DNA of 16,220 bases, from assembly GCF_000003855.2 (NCBI RefSeq), contig NW_003101663.1, positions 1,277,008 through 1,293,227 on the forward strand. Reading direction: 5' to 3'. Below, piece after piece: positions 8,908 through 16,220 of this stretch. Both the position numbers and the translations under genes were made by a program. Positions within the stretch are counted from its first letter, which is position 1. Every line of letters starts with the position of its first letter. The notes under the pieces are model-generated. The model was not told where the DNA came from. It did not search any database and saw only the letters and a program-made list of their open reading frames with translations. The stretch comes from Blastomyces gilchristii SLH14081 (lineage: Eukaryota; Ascomycota; Eurotiomycetes; Onygenales; Ajellomycetaceae).

Positions 8908-8947
8908 CAAAGATTTTCTTTTAAACTTAATAAGCTGTAAACTGCAT
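8908..8947 (+). repeat. 40-bp dispersed direct repeat, copy 1
   Basis: Starts CAAAGATTTTCTTTTAAACT and matches 9254-9293 at about 35 of 40 positions in the same orientation, 346 bp apart. Could be the ends of an old short element or a segmental duplication. Confidence 0.6.
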
Positions 8948-9253
8948 TAATAATTAAATTTACTATCATATATCTGATTGAATGTTACAAAGCAGTTGAA
9001 GAGTCAAAACTCAATCTTACTCACACAACTGATAAAGTTCTTAATAACTATAACTTAAAGATTTCTGAGTCTATAATAATTATAAAAGCTTGACTTCTTT
9101 CTAACATGAAACTATCTTTTAAAGATAATCAATGTGTAAACCCAGATACTGCAGAATGATAAGATTGTTTTCTCACTTAAATCTTGATATCTTAAAGATA
9201 TGAACTTCACTTCAAAAAGTGAATATAGCTTATATAACTGACTTAATAACTGT

Positions 9254-9293
9254 CAAAGATTTTCTTCTAAGCTTAATAAGCTTTAAATAGCAT
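9254..9293 (+). repeat. 40-bp dispersed direct repeat, copy 2
   Basis: Starts CAAAGATTTTCTTCTAAGCT and is the partner of 8908-8947. It ends about 34 bp before the left target duplication of the MITE. Confidence 0.6.
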
Positions 9294-9326
9294 CTTGCTC
9301 TAGCAGTTCATACATTCAAGACTGCA

Positions 9327-9334
9327 GTCTGAAA
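9327..9334. repeat. 8-bp target-site duplication GTCTGAAA, left
   Basis: GTCTGAAA directly precedes the element at 9335 and recurs exactly at 9841-9848. Eight bp is the hallmark length for hAT transposases. Confidence 0.85.
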
Positions 9335-9840
9335 TAGACTGGCCGCCGGGACCATGAATTTCATGTTTGATCCCATTTGGTCTGGTCTCATACATTTCTT
9401 GGCGTGAATCCCGCTGGGACTGGCTATCAAAAAAACAGATAAAGTGACTATATATCAGATCTTAAAATGGAACCATGACTTGAAAAAAATGAGAAAGTGG
9501 TCCCATTTGGTTCTATTTAGTCCCATTCTTGGCATAAAGTTACTATTTTTAGACATTTTAAGGTTTTTTTTAGACTATTTTTAATTTTTTAAAAAGTAAC
9601 ACTTTTTGGTAACACTCAAATGAGATTTAAAGTCATTTAAAGCAATAAAAATAATTTAAATTGAGAAGTGGAAATCATGGTCTCATTTGAAAAATGTGAC
9701 AAGAGTAGACAGTAAGTCCCACTGGGACAGTATGAGACTACTATCTAATGTTAAAACCGTGTAATGAGATCAGTCGAATTGGTAATGAGACTATCAAAAA
9801 ATCTGGTCCTGGTCTCAGACACGGTCACACGGTCAGTCTA
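9335..9840. mobile_element. 506-bp hAT-like non-autonomous element (MITE)
   Basis: The terminal inverted repeats are TAGACTGGCCG on the left and TAGACTGACCG read inward from the right (10 of 11 match). An exact 8-bp target duplication flanks them. There is no transposase and no long frame, so it would be moved by a hAT transposase elsewhere. Subterminal motifs recur in both orientations (GGTCTCAT/ATGAGAC, TCCCATTTGG, CCCGCTGGGAC/CCCACTGGGAC), as is usual where hAT transposase binds. CpG, CC and GG are plentiful, unlike the flanks, so it either inserted after the surrounding decay or escaped it. Confidence 0.85.
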
Positions 9841-9848
9841 GTCTGAAA
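9841..9848. repeat. 8-bp target-site duplication GTCTGAAA, right
   Basis: Exact copy of 9327-9334 immediately after the right terminal repeat of the MITE. Confidence 0.85.
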
Positions 9849-10076
9849 GCAGTTCAAGTATAATCACATTAAATGAGAAAAGAAGTATAGCATTCACAGA
9901 TAATGTAAGATCAATTAAAAAAGCATTATTAAATTTCACAATTGTCATGTTCTCTGTCTCTTGTGAACTTTCAGATCAATGAGATTGAGAAAAACAGTAC
10001 ATAGCTTGAAGAGTATGTAAAGCTTCTCATTGCTAGTGAAGAATGAGAATGAGGAAATGCTGATCATTGCACAGTT

Positions 10077-10201
10077 ATAAGATAATAAGATCTTTGAGAG
10101 AATTGATGCTGTAAGACAATGAGATCTTCAAGGAAATTAATACTACAAGACAATGAGATCATTGAGAGAATTGATACTGTAAGATGATGAGATCTTTGAT
10201 C
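10077..10201 (+). repeat. 34-bp minisatellite, about 3.7 units
   Basis: Units 10077-10110, 10111-10144, 10145-10178 and a partial at 10179-10201 share the core AAGAYAATGAGATCWT. Internal copies differ at a few positions. It is the only clear minisatellite in the window. Confidence 0.85.
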
Positions 10202-10350
10202 TTTTTTTAACTTCACTGATCTTTTGTAAACATCTGTGAATTTCTTTGAAGTTGTGTGAATCTCTGAGCCTATTAAATTAGTTAATGAGTGAGAAGATAA
10301 ATTCACTATATTGAAGAAGAAATGAATAACACTATACTGATATTTTTGAA

Positions 10351-10407
10351 TCTTTTTTTTCTTTCTTTCTCTTCTTCTCTTCTTCTCTTCTTCTTTTCTT
10401 CTTCTTC
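10351..10407. repeat. pyrimidine tract (TCTTCT)n
   Basis: A run of C and T only, largely CTTCTT units. On the minus strand it would encode Glu/Lys/Arg runs, giving an artefactual open frame. Confidence 0.8.
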
Positions 10408-10625
10408 ATGATTTAAAAAAATCAATATAACATTCTCTCTCTCTGCAACATTGATGCAGATGCATTCACTCTGCTTTCTCATTAGTGAAAAGAACATACT
10501 TACTACTGCTGCAACTATTTCATGTGAATAACTTCACTCTGACAGAGTTTATTACTCACTGTATATATCTATTCAGTATAAAAAGTATAATGAGAATGAA
10601 ATAAAATACTAACTCTGATAATTAG

Positions 10626-10720
10626 CCCTCTCTCTCACACTCACACTCATGCTCACTCTCACTTCTCTGCTCTCACTCTCACTCTTACTCTCACTTATGA
10701 GAATGAGAATGAGAAAGTGT
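10626..10720. repeat. (CTCACT)n microsatellite with foldback arm
   Basis: About 70 bp of CTCACT/CTCACA-type units is followed by GAGAAT units of complementary sense (10698-10719), so the tract can fold into an imperfect hairpin. Confidence 0.7.
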
Positions 10721-11149
10721 CTGAGACTTCTTCTTCTTCTTTAAAGAACAGAGACAACAAGCTGAACTTGTTCAGATAGATGTGAAAAGCTCTCTCTAAA
10801 TGAGTGCAATATAATAAGAGAATAAGAAGCTAATATTATTATATAACAGTTTTTATTCTCATTTCTCTCTCTCTTTCTCAGACTTCTTCTCTTCTCTGTT
10901 CTTTGCAGAGAAAGAAGTTTCATCAGAATCAATCAAGTAAGCAATATAAATATGAATGAGATATATGTAATAGAGAAAGAATCAATTACTGATATATTAC
11001 ATTAGCTTTCTCTCTCTCTCTTCAGAGTCATTATGATCTCTTTCACTCTCTGCACTGATGAGCTCATCTCTTTCACTCTTTCAGCTGTTCTCTGTGTTGA
11101 GCACTTTCTTCCCCCCGCTGTCACTGCCATTACTAATAACATCATATGA

Positions 11150-11648
11150 CATCTCTCTTCTTTTCAACACTCTGTTCATCAGCCATGTCTGTTGAGAGCA
11201 GACACAGCTGGCAAGTCAGTCAAGACAGGATTGGAATTGAATAATGAGCAAGAGCTCATCATTCTATCAGCCTCAGAAATCAGAGAAATGATGATCAGTC
11301 TCTTACAAGAAGTTTCAGTACTTCTCTCTGCAGAATCAGAGAATGTGAGGCTATATTAACTGAATAATGAAGACAGAGCTGAGTGAGCAGCTGCTGAGAG
11401 AGAACAGATGTACTGTCTGTCAAGAGAATAATGAGAAATGTTGAGTGTACTCTGAGAAGAAAAGAGCTCAGATAGTCAAGTTCAGAGATTCTTATTCTCA
11501 CTGTTAGATTGTTGTATACAAGAGTGAGTATAGCATCTTCAAATACAAGCTTAAGAATCTCAGTGCATTCTTATCAACACAGTCACATCAGTTGCTGTTA
11601 AAGAGATTATCTTCTTCTTCACTGAGAAGCAGTGCTCTGACAGTTTAA
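11150..11648 (+). pseudogene. decayed helical and Cys-cluster ORF
   Basis: The function is unknown. From about 11150 a plus-strand frame reads a Lys/Glu/Leu-rich, probably coiled-coil segment (SVKTGLELNNEQELIILSAS, then further Leu/Glu repeats). Near 11370-11390 it passes by a one-base shift into a second frame with ATG at 11367. That frame (94 codons to TAA 11646-11648) has only two internal stops (a TGA at a likely Trp and a TAG). It contains CTVC-x6-C at 11409-11441, followed about 20 residues later by SHC...SEY. The coil-then-CX2CX6C order repeats that of the 1274-2830 gene in the gypsy element, although the sequences are not close. It is convergent with the DUF6589-like pseudogene. It could be a remnant of a DNA-binding accessory protein. 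Confidence 0.4.
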
Positions 11649-11987
11649 ATTCTTATTTTATTTATACTGCTCTGCTTTGTGAAGAAGATTTTAAGTAGAA
11701 CTCTAATAAATAAGTAATCTGTATAGATGAATATGTTGAAGATTCTATACAGACATTCTTTATAAGTATCAGTTATAAATATAAATTAGTTGATATTGAA
11801 AAATAATATCTTAAAAATAAAATTTATCAGATGTTAGTTATATTTATTTTAAATCTTAATATTTAATTAACTCATAAGTTAACAGAACAATGCAGAAGTT
11901 CTATTATTAATATATTTATCAGTGAAAATATAACATTGTATATCAAAGAAAGATGAAGTAAGTAAAGCTTCAGTATATTCATCAATT
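11649..11987. other. AT-rich spacer between convergent pseudogenes
   Basis: About 340 bp, very AT-rich, with no CpG and no reading frame of note. It presumably holds the 3' ends of both converging transcripts. No terminal repeat was recognised. Confidence 0.5.
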
Positions 11988-14861
11988 TTAGTTATTTTTC
12001 TTCACAATTATTTCTAAAGTATCAGATAGATTATTTACAGTAGATAAAGATAGTATATTTTTAATAAAAATAGAATCTTACTTTGTATTATTATTGAATT
12101 TCTCAGAATAAGACTCAACTTCAGTATTAATAATTATATTATTTAAATTCAAGTTCATTGCAATCAACTGCTGCTGAATTCACACTTAATTAAAGTACTT
12201 AATCTTCTTCTTCAGATCTTTCACTTCAATTAAAAGTATATTCAAGAAGTCAAACATATGTTTCTTTAGCAGTAAAAGTAAATCTTAAGATAAGATATAA
12301 TCATTCTTTAACAGACTTCTAGCAGTAGAGAATATCTTAAGCTTAGTAACAGTGCTTGTATATTTCTCAGTAAGTGAATACTCAAAGATAGACTCTAAAA
12401 TTCACTATAGCTGATGAACTCATATATTTAACAGACAGACTCAATCAAATATAAGATAGATATTCTTTATTAAATTTTTATAACATTTCATCTTCAGCTT
12501 ACAGCTATTATTGAGATGTTTCATGTCTAGATTAATTGCTTTGAAGAAGCCAGGTTTTCCAGATCAGTTAATAAGACTCACAGTCATAATCACTTAATAT
12601 AGAGAAGAGATTTTGATGAATTGAAGTATTTAAAAATAATAAAGTATCTCAGTGATACAATTATATTAATCAGTATTAAGAAAGAAGATAATCAGAGACA
12701 AAATAAAGTACTTAAGAAGTTCAATATCATCATGCTTAACAGTATAGTGTATTTGAATGAATAATTCATATTCTCAGAGAAGATAATATATGATATGAAA
12801 TTCAATATCTTAAGTGAGCTGAGAGATTTGAGAGTCAATTTCATTTCAGATATTAAGAGTAAATGCTTTGATATATACATCTTTAATAAACTGAAGATAC
12901 TGTGAAGAACTAAGCTATTGTATAATAGAATTGATATCTTCTGAGTGCTCAAGATTACTAACTGAATAATCTCAATATTGTATAACAGTATAAAATAGAG
13001 TAAGACTTCAAGATACAAAGCTCTGAGAAATCACTGACTCAAGAAGATAATATTTCAGATTGATAGCAGTTATAGAATTTCAGTTTCAATAAGTAAGATT
13101 AGACTGAATACAGTGATGAGCCTTCTCAGAGACTGTAGCTTTAAAATGAGTACAGATAATGATAAAGAGTAGATTCATTTAAATATGAAATTATTCAGAA
13201 ATAGAATAAAGTCAGTTACACTGTTCAAAGATATCTATAGATTTTGACTGCTCTATCTTGACTGACTGAATAAGTTTTATAGTCAAAGTATTTTCATACA
13301 TTGAAAAGAGATAAGTTGAAAATACTGTATAATCTCTTAATAAATTAAGAAAATCATTAAATATCTTCTCATAAACTCTCATAGTTTCTGCAATAGTGTC
13401 CTCATTTTCAAAAATAACACTTAACTGCTGAAAACACATTCTATGCACAGAAAGTGTATTAATAACAGATATTTGAGATAATAAATCATTTACAGTACTG
13501 AAAACACTTTTAATCTCATTATTATGAATCTTTCAAATAGCATCTGAAATAAGATATAATGTTATTTACTTTCAAAGCTCATTATTATTATCTGTCATAC
13601 CAGGTGTATCAATGATTTCTTACAGTGTTAACAGTCTTATGAAATTATGCATGATCTGAGTTAGATCAGTTTCTGAAATATCAGAGAAAATAATCACAGC
13701 AGCAGTAGTCACAGCAGCTATGAAATCATTATATCTGATTATCTCATCTCATACAGTCTTCTTAAAGTTCATATTATCATAGACTATAACAGCTCAAGAA
13801 TCTTTGACAAGCTGCTGAAGTTTAATCTAATAGTAAGAATTAGTCAAGTGATTGACTCAGAAGTTGATAGAAGTTCAAAGAACATGTCTGAAAATGACAG
13901 ATATTATCAGAGATTACTAGAAGTTTGAGATGTTAGATAGAAATATTAATAAGTTAAGAATATTAAGTCATATCTTCTCTTATTTAGTAATTTTCATCAT
14001 CAATCTATTTCTCATCACATAGCTGTAACAGAGTTCAAAGTCAGAAATGATTTCTATCACTCATTGTTTTACTTCTGAGTTATGAAAATATGCAGAGAGA
14101 ATAGAGCTGAAGAAGTTCAAGTTTTTCAAGAAATAAGAGTGATATATAATACTTATAATAATAAATAGCTGTTTGATAGCTGTTATTTCATCTGAGTCTC
14201 ATTCATAGCTCTTTTAATTGATGTGTTTATTTTTTAGAACAGGAGTAAGTAGATCAAACCAGGTTGATATATCAGTCTGAATGATCTCAAAAGCAGCCTG
14301 AAAGTCAATGATATTCAGATCAGAATTGTGATTGAATTTTACAAAGAAGAGAGTGTTGATAAGGCATTTCAGCTTCTGTTTAAGCAAGACAGTATAACAT
14401 TGATTATCATTGAATATCTCTACTTTGAAAAGTACTGAATATAGTGCATTTCATCACTTTGTAGAAGTACTGTATCATTGATGAGTCAAGATATCAGAAC
14501 TCTGAATCTAAGTCTCTATAAAGGCCTTCATTTTCCAACTTTTTTGCTGTAATATTCTGACAACATGAGATAATTTCAACTGTCTTTTCTGCCAGTTATC
14601 AGGCATTGTAGACAGGTGCTGTGAGTCATGACAGTTCAATTATAAACAAGCTCATAGAGTATTAGTATCAGTATCAGTGATCTTAAATTCTGAAGAAGTA
14701 TCAATAGATTCAAGCTCTGTTAAGTCACTGTCTGATATGTCATATTCATCATCTACATTGTTGAGAGACTGTAGTGATTGTAGAGAGGATTTATCTTCAA
14801 GTGATGAAGAATATTAACTGAAGTGTATCTGACATTGAATGTCTTGAGATTCAAAAGACAT
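11988..14861 (-). pseudogene. DUF6589-like protein, full length (957 codons) with many stops
   Basis: One continuous frame runs from ATG at 14861 to TAA at 11988-11990 with no indel, but with dozens of in-frame stops, mostly TGA at likely Trp/Arg positions. The N-terminus is acidic/Ser-rich (DISDSDLTELESIDTSSEF). Next is VVRILQQKSWKMKAF, the opening helix pattern of the family. A mid-region YEN-TLTIKLIQSVKIEQ (YEN at 13290-13298) occupies the place of the conserved GD-LT motif, with G and D changed to E and N. It is followed by an FH...THF segment and by TAINLKYYLLESVISQSF. Near the C-terminus is GKPGFFKAINLDMKHLN (about 12507-12570), matching the family's G-P-F-D-EH-N signature. DUF6589 proteins are fungal, often multicopy and linked to repeats; their activity is not known to me. 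No terminal inverted repeats were found. Confidence 0.75.
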
Positions 14862-15218
14862 GCTGTCTTTTATCAATGATTATAATATGATGAGAAGAGG
14901 TAGTGAGTTGTAAAATAGCAGAGATGATAGCAGAATGACTGAGAATTTAAAAAATATTGATTTAGTGATGATCAGGCAGATATTTAGAGTAGATGTATAA
15001 TTTCAAAGTTAATTGAATATTTTATATAAGTGAAGTTGATTTTTCACACACAATGAAACTGTTTCTTCTCAGACTCTCTACAAGATATTAGATTGTGAGT
15101 ACATGTGAAGTCTCTTATTGATCCAGAAGTTAGCAGGACTTGACAGAAGTCTAAAGAAGTTTAGTTAGTCACACTAATCCGAAAATATCGAGAAGAGAGA
15201 GTGAGCATGCTGAGATAA
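14862..15218. other. upstream region of the DUF6589-like gene and junction
   Basis: 357 bp with no gene. It contains two surviving CpGs in AATCCGAAAATATCGAGAAG (15178-15197). Its right end is an abrupt junction at 15218/15219, where similarity to the gypsy 3' internal region begins. I looked for an LTR, a terminal inverted repeat or a match to the left side of the pseudogene and found none. Confidence 0.5.
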
Positions 15219-16220
15219 TCTCTCTCATCAGATTCAGTCACACTCATATGATCATGATATGATGTACACTCTAGCTTCATGCGGATTAGTATGCCACTAG
15301 CATTCATAATAGTATAGTCTATCTCTGATTCAGCTAGTATTCTGTGTACACTCTTACAAAGAAACTTTCACTATATTATATCACTTATTCAGTAACTTTG
15401 TTCATTCTCTAATCATCTTCTTTATCATTATCATTATTAAATGTTATTATTTTATTTAAGATTTCTATCTCTTCTTCTGTTCAATACTTTCTATCTGTTT
15501 ATCTATCACATCATACATGTTTCTGGCAATGATCTCTTATTTTCATAATAAGTGTCTTGATAGTGCTCATACTGAGCAGTTCATTAGCAGTAAGTGTAAT
15601 GCATTGTAAAATGTAGCCAGAACTTGTTTATCTTCTAACAATTATTAGAATGTACTATTATAAATAACACATCTTCTTTATCTTTCTATATACTCTTAAT
15701 CTTCTTTTCTCAGTGAGTATCTGATCATGTTTTCTGATCATGTTTTCTTATCATTTTACATGAATGTAGATACTAATATATTTGTTTTAATTTATGTAGA
15801 ATCTTCATATGTTGACAGATCTGCATTTACTGATGATTATAATCTTAATGTTAAATCATTGATTGAGAACTTGAGAGACATGATAATGAAGAAATTATCT
15901 GTATTATATGTGACTAAGTCTCTTATATCTCTCTCTGTCTTCTCTGTTTCTTTCTCTGCTGCTTCTTCTCAATCTTTTACACCTGTTTCTGTGTCTGATT
16001 CTCCTGCTTCTACTATCTCTGTTTCTGCAACTCTTACTTCTGCTACTTCTGCTTCTACTACTTCTGCTCTCTCTGCTTCTATCATTTCTGCTTTCATTAT
16101 CAGCTCTTTCTGTTTCAAGAAGATGTTGTATAAACTTAATAAATTATATTTCTCAGTGTATACACTCTCACTCTTCTTACTGATCTCTAAAACAATTTAT
16201 TTGTATGAAAACTGTATATA
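15219..16220 (-). mobile_element. second, truncated gypsy copy (3' internal end, no LTR)
   Basis: It aligns with 748-1710 along its length, starting at the polypurine tract. The orientation is the same as the complete element. Differences include transversions and small indels, among them a tandem duplication of TGATCATGTTTTC at 15722-15747 that is absent from the first copy. It therefore represents an older or separate subfamily, not a recent duplicate. The expected 3' LTR to its left is missing, and the copy runs off the right edge. Confidence 0.85.
15760..16220 (+). pseudogene. partial opposite-strand accessory ORF, second copy
   Basis: From ATG at 15760 the frame stays open for 153 codons to the window edge, with no stop although the surrounding DNA is heavily decayed. 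The product starts MNVDTNIFVLIYVESSYVDR and has a short charged helix (LIENLRDMIMKK). A roughly 60-residue Ser/Thr/Ala tract follows, then FCFKKMLYKLNKL. It matches 1274-1710 and keeps the CAA that is TAA there. The function is unknown and the Cys-cluster part lies beyond the window. The Ser/Thr tract (TCT, ACT, GCT codons) resists stop formation, so openness alone is not proof of coding. Confidence 0.45.

Larger units (their letters stand above)
8826..9326. other. decayed AT-rich DNA, no gene
   Basis: A C/T-rich tract is followed by AT-rich sequence with no CpG and no reading frame of note. It contains one pair of 40-bp direct repeats (8908-8947 and 9254-9293). Origin unknown; it may be remains of an older repeat. 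Confidence 0.5.
9849..11149. other. gene-poor simple-repeat region
   Basis: Apart from the 34-bp minisatellite and two low-complexity tracts listed separately, I see no supportable gene in these 1.3 kb. An 8-bp foldback (TTCTCATT...AATGAGAA) occurs near 10023. An imperfect inverted repeat joins about 10722-10754 and 10878-10921. The right end (about 11000-11149) is Ser/Leu-codon rich on the plus strand and may be the lost N-terminal part of the Cys-cluster frame that follows. Confidence 0.45.

Noticed and set aside
10077..10201. CRISPR array
   Set aside because: The 34-bp units are contiguous with no spacers, and the genome context is fungal.
12692..13018. 108-codon minus-strand Leu/Ile-rich frame (membrane-like)
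   Set aside because: It is out of phase with the DUF6589-like frame, which covers the same bases and carries the family motifs.
15038..15218. LTR beside the second gypsy copy
   Set aside because: Only a chance ATCCGA string is shared with the known LTRs, with no CA terminus at the junction and no hairpins.
11650..15218. Terminal inverted repeats bounding a DUF6589-bearing transposon
   Set aside because: I compared the right junction with the left side. Only low-complexity CTCACT-type similarity near 10650 was found, which is not convincing.
1..16220. Mitochondrial origin (AT-rich, many TGA codons at Trp positions)
   Set aside because: TGA is accompanied by TAA and TAG stops in the same frames. 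The elements are nuclear types (gypsy, hAT), and the TGA excess is explained by GG-to-GA change. No mitochondrial genes or tRNAs are seen.

Overview
The window looks like a transposon graveyard in the nuclear genome of a filamentous fungus, most likely an ascomycete (Pezizomycotina). The pointers are a Ty3/gypsy LTR retrotransposon with fungal-type integrase features, a DUF6589-like gene, a short hAT-type element, and heavy C-to-T decay resembling repeat-induced point mutation (RIP). No intact gene of known function is present. The species cannot be named from the sequence.

Layout. 1-430 is CpG-containing, GC-balanced sequence, probably the edge of a gene-bearing block. It passes abruptly into AT-rich DNA and a (TTTTAC/T)n microsatellite. 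566-8821 is a complete but dead 8,256-bp Ty3/gypsy element read on the minus strand, with 181-bp LTRs (12 differences, all transitions) and an ATAT target duplication. Its polypurine tract abuts the 3' LTR and a possible primer-binding site follows the 5' LTR. Its gag (8255-6999) and pol (7002-3247) lie in different frames. A canonical -1 frameshift signal joins them: slippery A_AAA_AAC, a 7-nt spacer, and a perfect 9-bp hairpin. Protease, reverse transcriptase, RNase H and integrase are all recognisable, but most catalytic acidic residues have been lost by G-to-A change. Between pol and the 3' LTR is about 2.5 kb that seems to hold a decayed opposite-strand gene (Ser/Thr-rich, then helical, then Cys-rich).

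8826-11149 is decayed non-coding DNA. It contains a 506-bp hAT-like MITE (9335-9840, 8-bp target duplication GTCTGAAA), a 34-bp minisatellite and simple repeats. The MITE still has its CpGs, so it probably arrived after the surrounding decay. 14861-11988 on the minus strand is a full-length, 957-codon DUF6589-like pseudogene whose frame is intact apart from point-mutation stops. Convergent with it, 11150-11648 (+) carries a decayed helical and CX2CX6C Cys-cluster ORF of the same style as the opposite-strand gene in the gypsy element.

15219-16220 is a second, diverged copy of the gypsy 3' internal region. It includes an open 153-codon reading frame that runs off the window, but it has no LTR beside it.

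The mutation signature is unusual. CpG and also CpC/GpG are strongly depleted while CpA and CpT remain common, so many premature stops are TGA made from Trp TGG or Arg CGA. This differs from the CpA-biased RIP of Neurospora.
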